A DNA stretch of 64,000 nucleotides from contig JBPXJS010000009.1 in NCBI GenBank assembly GCA_051715425.1, positions 248,001 through 312,000 on the forward strand, in the 5' to 3' direction. Positions 33,069 through 40,930 of the stretch are shown here, in pieces. Origin of the DNA: JAJTFA01 sp051715425 (GTDB lineage Bacteria > Bacteroidota > Bacteroidia > UKL13-3). The first letter of the stretch is position 1, and each line of letters begins with the position of its first letter. The notes under the pieces are model-generated. The model ran no database searches and had not been told where the DNA came from. It was given only the letters and a program-made list of their open reading frames with translations. Position numbers and translations under genes: made by a program.

Positions 33069-34055
33069 TCAATATTCGACTTTTTTAAACACACATGTTC
33101 TCGCTGAACTTTGAAACATGACTTCTTTTTGCGATCGCACCATCATGAAAGAATTCGAATTAGAGAGGAAATAGGTATTCGGTTCATCTCGGGACGTACA
33201 GAAATAATCTTCGAAGTAAAGTATCTGAGTATAGTCAGGTTTGTCTATCCCTTGCAGCCCCAGGTACTCATCTGAGAGCGATAAGATCACATATTCATTG
33301 CAGTTATCATTCGTATGATATACGCCAGATTCTAAATTAATCTTAGTTGCAGTACGCCTAGGGTGGTCACGCTGCGGGATACCTGTTTGTGGGTGATCAC
33401 GCTGTGGAATTAAAGTTGGCACTTCTTTGGTTGTTTCCTGAACGTTTTGTGGTGCTGATTGTTCCACATCCCGAGTATTTTGCCCACTACCGGGCCGAGG
33501 GTCTGATAATTCATACTCACTGGGGGATCTGATGTATTCACGTTGCTGGTACTCTGCTGGTTGTGATCTGTTTGTTTTTAGATGTGGATTCCAACTTTTT
33601 ACCGCCTTGAAAAGGAAAATTCCAACACAACCAACAACAGCCAATATAATTATCCAGATTATCCATTCATTTTCAGAAGAGTCTTTCAAACTTGAATATC
33701 CGGTACTCGAATACCTATCCGGATCATAATCACTGATGTATTCAGTATTACTATCCTCGTTATTTTGATCACTATCGGAAAAATTGATATCTAAATTGAA
33801 CAAAGGAGTAAACGGAACACGTCCGCTTCCTTGACATGTTTGGCAAACACCTGATCGATTGCACACCTCACAATCTACATTCATTGGTTCGCCATTTACT
33901 AAACCGGAGGTGAATCGACTAAATGCATCTATATAATATCCCTTTCCATGACATGTACTGCATTCCCCGTTACCTGTGTCTGTCCATCCGTTGAAGTCAT
34001 CGCATTTAGGGCACTTAACCATATTCATAACACTAAGGTATTGGAAGTTTTCCAT
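33069..34055 (-). CDS. Membrane protein with DnaJ-type zinc-finger motifs
   Basis: Near the N-terminus are CxxC-G-x-G motifs as in DnaJ zinc fingers (CPKCDDFNG, CSTCHGKGY, CEVCNRSGVCQTCQGSGR). A low-complexity acidic stretch, a membrane helix (EWIIWIIILAVVGCVGIFLFKAV) and a Gln/Pro-rich linker follow. The C-terminal domain has ATKINLESGVYHTNDNC and ending strands. I place the start at 34055 (MENFQYL) because the longer frame to 34160 runs into the divergent gene; 34028 is also possible. It may be a membrane-bound redox or chaperone-like protein. Confidence 0.65.
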   Translation of the reverse strand: MENFQYLSVMNMVKCPKCDDFNGWTDTGNGECSTCHGKGYYIDAFSRFTSGLVNGEPMNVDCEVCNRSGVCQTCQGSGRVPFTPLFNLDINFSDSDQNNEDSNTEYISDYDPDRYSSTGYSSLKDSSENEWIIWIIILAVVGCVGIFLFKAVKSWNPHLKTNRSQPAEYQQREYIRSPSEYELSDPRPGSGQNTRDVEQSAPQNVQETTKEVPTLIPQRDHPQTGIPQRDHPRRTATKINLESGVYHTNDNCNEYVILSLSDEYLGLQGIDKPDYTQILYFEDYFCTSRDEPNTYFLSNSNSFMMVRSQKEVMFQSSARTCVFKKVEY

Positions 34056-34082
34056 ATCGCAATGGTATGGTAGACTTTCCGT

Positions 34083-34622
34083 ATGGAACGGTTTCAAAAA
34101 CCTGAACAATTCGAGAAGAACAACGAGAAATATCGGCTCGCACTTGAAGATGTTAATCATATTACTGACAAACTAGGCCGCGGGATTGATGAGGACATTA
34201 AAGATACCATTGCTATTCTGAAAGCAATGGATTTCCACACAGATTCATCCTGTGCTGGACACGCATCAGATGAGGAACATTTAGGTTTTCCGTATGTACG
34301 GTTCTATACTCCCGCACCGGAGGGATGGAGAGATGATCCAAAGAAACAAGAGCAATGGAAAGAATCAAATCTCTTGCAACGGCAGAAATTTATTCCATTG
34401 CTTACCGAATTCAACTCCACAAGAGATATTAATTCGAATGCATTATTGCGAATGAGAGATATTGGACTATATGCCGCATTTAATATTCAGAGCAGCGGAA
34501 TTGAAGGGAATTGGGAATCTAAAAAAGAAGTTATGGATGCAGTTAGATTGTATCAAAAAGAAATGGATGATTTTACTAGCTTTTTGAAGGATAAATTTCT
34601 TTCTAAAAGAACCGAACAATAG
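34083..34622 (+). CDS. Unknown protein with Cys-His motif
   Basis: The 179 residues are mostly helical and charged. The central motif MDFHTDSSCAGHASDEEHLGFPYVRFYTP resembles small metal-binding cores with Cys and His. No family is recognised. TTTCCA, 16 bp and TAGACT end 6 bp before the ATG, so the message may be leaderless. The divergent gene starts only 27 bp away, so the two promoters must overlap. Confidence 0.6.
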   Translation: MERFQKPEQFEKNNEKYRLALEDVNHITDKLGRGIDEDIKDTIAILKAMDFHTDSSCAGHASDEEHLGFPYVRFYTPAPEGWRDDPKKQEQWKESNLLQRQKFIPLLTEFNSTRDINSNALLRMRDIGLYAAFNIQSSGIEGNWESKKEVMDAVRLYQKEMDDFTSFLKDKFLSKRTEQ

Positions 34623-34628
34623 GTTTAT

Positions 34629-34658
34629 TTTACATAACCAATACCATTCCGTTATACT
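34629..34658 (+). promoter_or_regulatory. Sigma-70-like promoter
   Basis: TTTACA (34629-34634), 18 bp and TATACT (34653-34658) precede the structured stretch at 34669-34775. No gene follows in this direction. Confidence 0.4.
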
Positions 34659-34668
34659 TTTCTTTTTG

Positions 34669-34775
34669 CTCCTTTTTCTTTACCGATCCTCCCATGCCAT
34701 CGTGAGCCCATCGGAAAAAGAAAAAGGAGGCGCGGCAAAAGCGGCCCTGTTCAGGTACCGCCTTCCCACACCTCC
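34669..34775. ncRNA. Structured non-coding stretch with two alternative stems
   Basis: Arms 34669-34687 and 34710-34729 (CTCCTTTTTCTTTaCCGAT and its near complement) form a 19-bp stem. A second stem pairs GGAGG (34726-34730) with CCTCC (34771-34775) around a GC-rich interior. The two share bases, so they exclude each other. Read from the minus strand, the second stem followed by TTTTTCTTTTT is a terminator for the ArdC-like gene. Confidence 0.45.
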
Positions 34776-34807
34776 TATTGAAGGTATCAGATGTAATCAA
34801 TCACCGT

Positions 34808-35215
34808 CTATGCATACGGGAATGGTTCGAGTTCCGGTTTTTCTTGTGGAATATGTTCCGGTTCTTGCTCTGTAATAGGGTCAACTTGGGCATTGGAAAA
34901 CAGGTGGGCTATCGGAAAAAACTTAATCGTATCTGTCTCGGTTTCCTGGCTTTCCTCCTCCTTCATGCGTTCAATGTCCTTCGGACGTGCCCATAACAGG
35001 AATGCCTTCTCTCCCTTGCGTACCTGAAAGCCGTCTTTCTTCCATTGGCGGTAGCTTTTGAACTCTCGATGCATTCCATCCTTGTACAGGGTTTCCATAA
35101 TGGCATCATTGACGGTGGTAAAGGTTCCGGCTTCCACAAGATCATAGACTTCTTGGGATAACGCTTTGAGGGTTTCTCTGGCTTCTTGCGCTTTGCTCTT
35201 GGTATCTGCTTTCAT
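34808..35215 (-). CDS. ArdC-like single-stranded DNA-binding domain protein
   Basis: The segment YRQWKKDGFQVRKGEKAFLLWARP, then IKFFPIAHLFSNAQV, is the signature of the ArdC N-terminal (DUF1738-like) ssDNA-binding domain found in conjugative elements. I start it at 35215 (MKADTKSK); the longer frame reaches into the upstream gene. At 136 residues it carries only this domain and no metalloprotease part. In ArdC proteins this domain helps protect incoming DNA. It lies 46 bp downstream of the gene at 35262-35684 and probably shares its transcript. Confidence 0.78.
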   Translation of the reverse strand: MKADTKSKAQEARETLKALSQEVYDLVEAGTFTTVNDAIMETLYKDGMHREFKSYRQWKKDGFQVRKGEKAFLLWARPKDIERMKEEESQETETDTIKFFPIAHLFSNAQVDPITEQEPEHIPQEKPELEPFPYA

Positions 35216-35261
35216 ATTTCGTTGTATTAAAAGCCTGCCGATATTCTCGGCAGGCATTCCA

Positions 35262-35684
35262 TTAGTTTCCGTACAGCAGGATTTTTTGGTCAAACTCGGC
35301 AATTTTGCGGTCTATGGTTGCAAGCAGATACTCCTGCAGTTCGTTCACCAGTTTGGGGTTAGTAACCTCATACTCATTTCCGGCATCATCATGGAGCGTA
35401 ATACCTACGCCATATCGTTTCTCGGTGTCGAACTTTTCCAGTTCTCCGGCAGGTACCGTTAAGCTTGCCACCACTTCACGGTGCTTTTCCAACACTCTCT
35501 TTGTTTTCACAAGATGGGAAAGTCCGTCAAAGAACTTCAACTGTTCTTCGATGCTTTTGGCTTTGCCGGATACCTTTTCGGTAGCTGGATGAATGGTGGT
35601 TCCATTGGTTTTGGTCTGTGAGGCTGTCGCTCCCTGAGCGCCTTTGTCCTCTTTCTTGGTTGTTGTTGTCATTTTTCGCTTCAT
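35262..35684 (-). CDS. Conserved mobile-element protein of unknown function
   Basis: The 140-residue protein has a disordered basic Thr-rich N-terminus (MTTTTKKEDKGAQ). A folded part with a helix (IEEQLKFFDGLSHLVKTKRVLEKHREVVASL), a beta hairpin (YGVGITLHDDAGNEYEVTNP) and a final helix follows. I recall such proteins in Bacteroidota mobile elements beside ArdC-like genes. The function is unknown. It is first in an operon with the ArdC-like gene. Confidence 0.7.
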   Translation of the reverse strand: MKRKMTTTTKKEDKGAQGATASQTKTNGTTIHPATEKVSGKAKSIEEQLKFFDGLSHLVKTKRVLEKHREVVASLTVPAGELEKFDTEKRYGVGITLHDDAGNEYEVTNPKLVNELQEYLLATIDRKIAEFDQKILLYGN

Positions 35685-35737
35685 TTTTTAAAAGAAAAAC
35701 GGAAAAAAGAAAGCAATCCAAAGGCGGTTGAAGGCTG

Positions 35738-35878
35738 GGCTGTCAAGGTTTTTTGAATAAAAATTTAGATGTGCGGTTTGCACCTGCGGGTGAGGAAATT
35801 ATTTTCAAAAACTCGCTCCAGACCTTGACGGCCGGGTGCGGTGGGATGCGGGCAGCCGCCACCTTTGCTGCCCTTTTT
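35738..35878 (+). ncRNA. Candidate structured RNA with closing stem and terminator
   Basis: An 11-bp closing stem pairs GGCTGTCAAGG (35738-35748) with CCTTGACGGCC (35823-35833), including one G-U pair. Inside it is a second helix of TTTTTTGAAtAA with TTaTTTTCAAAAA. Two competing hairpins, GTGC-ggttt-GCAC and CACC-tgcg-GGTG (35771-35792), lie within. Directly after is GGGCAGC/GCTGCCC (35850-35873) with five T, a good terminator on the same strand. No coding frame is convincing here. Confidence 0.5.
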
Positions 35879-36223
35879 GCCGTTTGATTAAAAAATGTGT
35901 GATGAACTGGCCTGCCGTTTTATATGCGCTGGCTACTTTTACACTACCGGCATTGATACGGGTATGGCTGTACCAAGCATCTGTGTGGAGGGTGTGTATC
36001 TTTCCAATGAACAACACACGAAGCGTTGGGTGCATGGTACAGCCAGGATACGTATGGATGCGACCTCTGCAGGAGTGCAAAGCTGTTCGATTCATGAAGC
36101 GTTTGCGGTGCAAGCCTTCATGAAGTGATCTGCTTGGCATCTTGCGGGGCCACAAAACTTGTTAATAAATAAAATACACCAGCATACTACATTCCGTAAT
36201 TTAGAGTCATAATATTTCCCTTT
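35879..36223. other. GC-richer intergenic DNA without a convincing gene
   Basis: Several frames are open on both strands, but none has a ribosome binding site, biased codon use or recognisable protein features. The base composition is richer in G and C than the flanking genes. It may be relic or structural DNA of the mobile element. Confidence 0.45.
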
Positions 36224-36538
36224 ATGGCAGCAAAGTCACCAAAACCAAAATCGAAGCGTCAGATCGAACACGAGAGTCTTATACAGTTTCTAAGACACCT
36301 CAATCCAGAACAATTTTCTGAGTTGGATATCCGAAAGCACATTTTATATGCAGAAGATGTTGCTAAAGGCACAGAGGTCACTCAGTGGGAAACACTTAAG
36401 GCCGGTGTTCTACTGGCAATGTTCTTCAACACATATTCAGGTAGTGCAGGAGAGCATAATTTTTATAAACTTTTGGAATGTTATTTACTCGATAAAGAGA
36501 AACGTGCACAGATCAATAAGATAATAAAATGGTCATAG
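36224..36538 (+). CDS. Unknown small helical protein
   Basis: The 104 residues begin with a basic segment (MAAKSPKPKSKRQIEHE) and continue as helices (LIQFLRHLNPEQFSELDIRKHILYAEDVAKG, TLKAGVLLAMFFNTY). No family is recognised. A 63-bp imperfect palindrome and a terminator follow immediately. Confidence 0.6.
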   Translation: MAAKSPKPKSKRQIEHESLIQFLRHLNPEQFSELDIRKHILYAEDVAKGTEVTQWETLKAGVLLAMFFNTYSGSAGEHNFYKLLECYLLDKEKRAQINKIIKWS

Positions 36539-36557
36539 AACGTGTGCGATGGGGTGC

Positions 36558-36620
36558 GGCTATTTAACATAATCGTGTTATATGACGTGGGAGTTATATA
36601 ACTTCGATTATGTTACTTAG
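36558..36620. repeat. 63-bp imperfect palindrome
   Basis: GCTA-TAACATAATCG-GTTATAT on the left pairs with ATATAAC-CGATTATGTTA-TAGC on the right, with small bulges and a 12-nt loop. TAAC...GTTA ends and extrahelical bases recall integron attC or single-strand recombination sites, although the full R-box consensus is not met. Confidence 0.6.
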
Positions 36621-36646
36621 CTTGGGGATGCACTATTTTGGCACAG

Positions 36647-36683
36647 GCGGCACGGAGGGAATGATTGTGTGCCGCTTCTTTTT
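36647..36683 (+). terminator. Terminator
   Basis: GCGGCAC (36647-36653) and GTGCCGC (36669-36675) form a perfect stem followed by TTCTTTTTG. Confidence 0.65.
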
Positions 36684-36732
36684 GCTTCAAAAAGTGTGTC
36701 GAAATATGCAGCAGACGGGAAAGGGAGCGGAA

Positions 36733-36790
36733 CCACCCCAAACACAGGAAAGCCCGCAGTGTAATGAGGGCGGTGGGTTTGGGGTGGGGG
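36733..36790. repeat. Hairpin repeat, copy 1, left of the R-M gene
   Basis: CCACCCCAAAC and GTTTGGGGTGG frame a loop containing GGAAAGCCCGCAGTGTAATG. The 31 bp from 36739 to 36769 recur at 38453-38483 with one change. The two copies flank the methyltransferase-nuclease gene. Confidence 0.75.
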
Positions 36791-36844
36791 GAATTAAACG
36801 TTTTGTATTAGTTTACATAACAACTCTATTTACCAACAAATCAG

Positions 36845-38368
36845 TTAAAATAGCTTATTTTGATTTTTATTGTCCTTTTTGACTTCTGATTTTTTTAATA
36901 CTTCAGCAACAATTTGAAGTTCCATTCTTTTCCCTTTTAATATATCCTCAACGCAAAACACTTCAATTTTAGGATATTTTTTGCCAGTTGAATTGTGTGT
37001 GTAAACCCCATATTTTTTACTTTCTTTAACCAGATTAGGCATTGGGTAGAGGGTAAGTAGAATACCCATTGCTGCCTGCTCTTTATCCAACGTTCCATTA
37101 AGATCTCTTAGAACTGTTGGGGATAATTTTTTGCTAGATTTCACGCTGAATATAATTGACTTCGGCTCTCTTTTTCCTGTTGAATCAGTATCGAATAAGT
37201 ACGATATCCCATCTATACCTCCATCTCCTCCCTTCTTTTCATTAATATGAGCCTTATTATTACTGTAAGTTAAAACTATCCATTTCTCAAATTCCTTTCG
37301 AGTGCGGTCATCATGTTTATTTGCCAATGCTACCGCGCTTTCAAAATCAAATGGCATTCCAGTAACGTTTATTGATTGAACCATAGGTTTTCCATATCCT
37401 TCCTCTAGTCTTCGAAGAATTAAGCTAATACTTTGGTAAGTTATGTCAATGCCAACCCAATTACGATGCAATTTTTCAGCTGCCATTACGGTAGTTCCGC
37501 ATCCGCAATAAGCGTCTAGAACGATGTCTCCTTTATTAGTGCTCGCTGTTATGATCCTTTCAAGTAAAGCATCGGGTTTTTGAGTTGGATATAATTGCTT
37601 TACTGGTGGAACTCGGCCAATATCCCATACATCATCCATTGCCACACCTTCTGATTCTTCTTCCGATGTTTCAGAAGGAAGTCTATTCCCTTCTGCATCA
37701 TGCCCTGAAATAATCTTGGCCGTGCCAAATCTTTTCAAAGTAGATGCCGCACGAGGCATAAACAGTTGATTAAATACTCTATTCTTATCTTCCGATTTGG
37801 TGTAGAAAAAAATTACATCATGATTACTAACAAACTGCTTTTGTTTAGTACTCCACTTTTTATAATGCCAAATTATCTCATTTTTAAAATCTCCCTTACC
37901 TGAGCAAAAAAGAGTATCTAATACAATTTTTAAATAATGACTTGCGGTTGGATCGCAATGGAAATAGAAACTCCCTGTTTGCTTAAGCACTCTGCGAATT
38001 TCTCCCACTCTTAGGGTAATGCTGATTAGATAAGCCATCAAATCGCTTTCTCTCAAAACTTTTTCTTTCAAAGCCATTATTAACTCAATGGTTTGACGAG
38101 GAAAAAGACCACGTGAGTTTTCTATTATTTGGGTGTAACCATCATTTGCTGTTACATCCCAACTCCATGTATCAATGAATGCCTGAGCCTGAGCCTTATC
38201 AACTTCTTCAATATTGTTATATATCTGATTGTAGCTCCTATTTGAATTAAACGGAGGATCTATATAACATAGGTCAATACTATTATCTTCTAAGTAGTTT
38301 CGGAGAACTTCTAAATTGTCTCCATAATATAGGTGATTTTTGACTTCGTCTTTCTTTTTCGCTTTCAT
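36845..38368 (-). CDS. DNA methyltransferase fused to Mrr-like nuclease
   Basis: Residues 1-330 are a class beta N4/N6 methyltransferase: DPPF at 37-40 (motif IV), SFYFHCDPTASHYLKIVLD, YPTQKP near 260-265 and motif I DAYCGCGTTVMAA near 285-297. Residues 355-500 form a nuclease domain of the Mrr/PD-(D/E)XK type with GGDGGIDG (about 380-387) and IIFSVKSSKKLSP (Lys410). One chain therefore probably both modifies and cuts DNA, like a compact type II restriction-modification enzyme without a separate specificity subunit. The residue two before Lys410 is Ser rather than Glu/Gln. The gene is flanked by 31-bp repeats, as if inserted as a cassette. Confidence 0.85.
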   Translation of the reverse strand: MKAKKKDEVKNHLYYGDNLEVLRNYLEDNSIDLCYIDPPFNSNRSYNQIYNNIEEVDKAQAQAFIDTWSWDVTANDGYTQIIENSRGLFPRQTIELIMALKEKVLRESDLMAYLISITLRVGEIRRVLKQTGSFYFHCDPTASHYLKIVLDTLFCSGKGDFKNEIIWHYKKWSTKQKQFVSNHDVIFFYTKSEDKNRVFNQLFMPRAASTLKRFGTAKIISGHDAEGNRLPSETSEEESEGVAMDDVWDIGRVPPVKQLYPTQKPDALLERIITASTNKGDIVLDAYCGCGTTVMAAEKLHRNWVGIDITYQSISLILRRLEEGYGKPMVQSINVTGMPFDFESAVALANKHDDRTRKEFEKWIVLTYSNNKAHINEKKGGDGGIDGISYLFDTDSTGKREPKSIIFSVKSSKKLSPTVLRDLNGTLDKEQAAMGILLTLYPMPNLVKESKKYGVYTHNSTGKKYPKIEVFCVEDILKGKRMELQIVAEVLKKSEVKKDNKNQNKLF

Positions 38369-38452
38369 ACTAAATGGCAGGTATGCGCGAATGTATGAAA
38401 TGTAAACAAATAAAAAAGATGCTTATATCACTTTACTGGAGTAGAATCAATT

Positions 38453-38505
38453 CAAACACAGGAAAGCCCGCAGTGCAATGAGGATGATGTGTTTGGGTTG
38501 GTGGG
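38453..38505. repeat. Hairpin repeat, copy 2, right of the R-M gene
   Basis: CAAACACA and TGTGTTTG pair around the same conserved loop as in copy 1. The stem sequence differs from copy 1 but pairing is kept, which suggests that the structure matters. Confidence 0.75.
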
Positions 38506-38512
38506 GTATAAA

Positions 38513-38543
38513 TTTGAAAAAGGCAATAATTTAAATAGCTTTG
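38513..38543 (+). promoter_or_regulatory. Bacteroidota-type promoter of second OLD gene
   Basis: TTTG (38513-38516), exactly 19 bp and TAGCTTTG (38536-38543) match the Bacteroidota consensus fully, 28 bp before the ATG at 38572. Confidence 0.85.
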
Positions 38544-38571
38544 TATCAGGGCATAAAAATGCCTAGTAAAT

Positions 38572-40461
38572 ATGAAAACAAAGTTGTTAAAATTTAGAAT
38601 TCAGCAATTTAGGTCAATTATTGATAGCGATTGGATTGATACACAAGACAATACTTGCCTTATTGGAACAAATGAATCTGGAAAGACAAATTTACTCATT
38701 GGTCTTTGGAAATTAATTCCTGCAAACAATGAAATAATTCTGCCATTGAACGATTACCCAAGAAAAAAATACGTAGATTATCAAAAAACAAAGGGCGAAG
38801 AAATCTTTGCTAGTGGACACTATGAACTGAATGAGGAAAGTATAAAATCTATTCGGGGGATCTTTACAAAACCAGCACCCCCACCGAAAGAAAATGAAGC
38901 AAAACAACCTGATGAAATAATTGAAATTGCTGACATTGTAGAAATCAGTGAAATAATGATTCACCGCAAGTTCAATGGTTCGTATATCATTGAGTTTCCT
39001 AAAATGACTGAAGAACTACGAAAACAAATTAACATAACAAAAGAAGCCGAAATTAGCATATTGAATATCATTCCGAAGTTTGTTTATTACTCCGATTATG
39101 GAAACCTTGATTCTGAAATTTATCTCCCTCATGTTATAGAAAATTTCAAACGATCAGATTTGGGTGAAAAGGAAAGAGCAAAAGTACGAAGTCTGAAAGT
39201 GTTATTTGATTTTGTACAGTTACAACCGGAAAAAATTCAAGAACTTGGAGAAGAGACCCAAGGTACATCTGATGAGGACGAAATAGCTGATGAAAGAGAA
39301 AGAAAGAAAGAACGCGAAATTCTACTCCAATCAGCATCATCTAAATTAACCAAAGAATTTAAAGAGTGGTGGAAGCAGGGCAACTACCGATTCAGATTTC
39401 AAGCAGACGGCAATCATTTTCGTATTTGGGTTAGTGATGAACAACGTCCAGAAGAAATTGAACTTGAAGGGCGAAGCAAGGGTCTTCAATGGTTTTTTAG
39501 CTTCTTTTTGGTTTTCCTAGTTGAAAGTAATGCAACACATTCCAACTGTATTCTGCTTTTAGACGAACCTGGCCTATCCTTGCATCCAGTAGCACAGTTT
39601 GATTTAATAAAATTCTTCACTTCCTTAGCAACACAAAACCAGATTGTGTATACAACCCACTCACCCTTTTTGGTGAATCCTGATAACCTAGCAAATGTAA
39701 AAGCAGTATTTGTCGATGACAAAGGGACTTCAAATGTTTCAAGTGACTTAAGGCGTAATTCAAAATTTGCAGATAAGTCAATTTTCCCTGTACATGCAGC
39801 AATCGGCTTAACGATTTCCGATACCCTATTATTAGGTTGCCAGCCAGTCTTGGTAGAAGGTCAATCTGACCAAATCTATTTGCAATTAATAAAGAACTTC
39901 TTATCAGGAAAAGGTAAATACAAGAATTCTAAAGAGATGGTTTTTATCCCAACAGGAGGCGTACGCGGAATGTCTGCTGTAATAAATATCGTTACTGGTC
40001 GAGAAAATGAACTACCATATGCAATTATTGATAGCGATGCACCTGGCAAAGAAAAAGCCATCAACCTAAAGAAAGATTTATACAAGCAACACCAAGATAA
40101 GATCATTGAGATTGATGGTTTACTTTCAAGAAAAGGGGATTTCGAGTTAGAAGATATAATGCCAGTTGAAGAGCTTGCAAAAGTATTTAGTAAACGATAT
40201 AGAGGTAAGCAGCAGGATTTTGAATATATATTGACCTCTACGGAGCCTATCATAAACCAAATGGAAAAATTTGCCAAAGAAAACAACCATATTTTGCAGC
40301 TTGGCTGGAAGGTTGAACTAGCAACAGATTTTCACAATGTTTTCCCGTATGTATCTGGCAAAATACATGATGATATTGTTAGCATCTGGAACATGCTCTT
40401 CGAAAGATTGATAACCGAAAGTCCAAATTATCAAAATCAAAAAAACTCTAAACAAATATGA
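38572..40461 (+). CDS. OLD-family ATPase with TOPRIM nuclease domain
   Basis: Walker A GTNESGKTN lies at residues 32-40. A long coiled insertion rich in Glu/Lys (EETQGTSDEDEIADERERKK) follows. Walker B CILLLDEPGLSLHP is near 327-340 and the switch region YTTHSPFL comes next. The TOPRIM domain begins at PVLVEGQSDQIY (about 427) and continues with YAIIDSDAPGKEKA, which gives the D-x-D motif. It differs strongly from the OLD protein at 4473. Its stop overlaps the start of a 79-residue gene by ATGA. This looks like a two-gene defence module with a complete promoter. Confidence 0.88.
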   Translation: MKTKLLKFRIQQFRSIIDSDWIDTQDNTCLIGTNESGKTNLLIGLWKLIPANNEIILPLNDYPRKKYVDYQKTKGEEIFASGHYELNEESIKSIRGIFTKPAPPPKENEAKQPDEIIEIADIVEISEIMIHRKFNGSYIIEFPKMTEELRKQINITKEAEISILNIIPKFVYYSDYGNLDSEIYLPHVIENFKRSDLGEKERAKVRSLKVLFDFVQLQPEKIQELGEETQGTSDEDEIADERERKKEREILLQSASSKLTKEFKEWWKQGNYRFRFQADGNHFRIWVSDEQRPEEIELEGRSKGLQWFFSFFLVFLVESNATHSNCILLLDEPGLSLHPVAQFDLIKFFTSLATQNQIVYTTHSPFLVNPDNLANVKAVFVDDKGTSNVSSDLRRNSKFADKSIFPVHAAIGLTISDTLLLGCQPVLVEGQSDQIYLQLIKNFLSGKGKYKNSKEMVFIPTGGVRGMSAVINIVTGRENELPYAIIDSDAPGKEKAINLKKDLYKQHQDKIIEIDGLLSRKGDFELEDIMPVEELAKVFSKRYRGKQQDFEYILTSTEPIINQMEKFAKENNHILQLGWKVELATDFHNVFPYVSGKIHDDIVSIWNMLFERLITESPNYQNQKNSKQI

Positions 40462-40697
40462 CATTTCAAGAAAAATTTGAAGAACTGTATCAGGATTTTG
40501 CTCTTAAAAGTGATGAATATCTAAAAGCAAACGCCAAACTCTCGTCAGTCAATGGATTCTTCCCAAAGGATTTATTAGACGACTTAGAACAAAAGAAACT
40601 AAAGTGGCAAGATGCAGGAAACAACTATCATCATTTTATGAACTATTTTCAAAAGAGTGGGAAGAAAGTAACTGATGAGTATCCAGAAAAAGAATAA
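40458..40697 (+). CDS. Small partner protein of the OLD nuclease
   Basis: The 79 residues are helical and acidic (FEELYQDFALKSDEYLKANAKLSSVNG, LLDDLEQKKLKWQDAGNNYHHFMNYFQ). The ATG overlaps the stop of the OLD gene by four bases, so the two are translationally coupled. No family is recognised. It may be a regulator, antitoxin-like subunit or cofactor of the nuclease. Confidence 0.7.
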   Translation: MTFQEKFEELYQDFALKSDEYLKANAKLSSVNGFFPKDLLDDLEQKKLKWQDAGNNYHHFMNYFQKSGKKVTDEYPEKE

Positions 40698-40711
40698 TTT
40701 GTTTAACGATA

Positions 40712-40930
40712 GTTCTGGCAGAAGCCTACAAAGAGATCATACTTGGCTATGCTGTTCTGGAAAATGAGATTAAGGATCAGGCAAAACTTTTAAATGAACA
40801 GTATAAATATGCTAGACTATTAAGAGCTTATTTTAATAAGGACAATAATTCTGTGAAAGAAAAGATTTATAACAGCCCCTCAACCTTCCTTCGCTTCTAC
40901 ACCTTTCATGAAATACCCAAGAAGTATATT
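40712..40930 (+). pseudogene. Remnant of a helical protein gene
   Basis: From 40712 a frame without ATG reads LAEAYKEIILGYAVLENEIK and onward as a charged, helical sequence. It ends at a TAG after about 70 codons, running into the 3' end of the convergent HEPN gene. Protein-like composition without a start suggests the tail of an eroded gene. Confidence 0.35.

Noticed and set aside
35805..36155. Overlapping open frames on both strands in 35805-36155
   Set aside because: No ribosome binding site, poor composition (many Arg, Cys, Trp), three frames open at once, as expected from GC-richer non-coding DNA.
36721..38505. Possible CRISPR array from the repeated GGAAAGCCCGCAGTG sequence
   Set aside because: Only two copies, 1714 bp apart, with a gene between them. 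No regular spacer pattern and no cas genes anywhere in the window.
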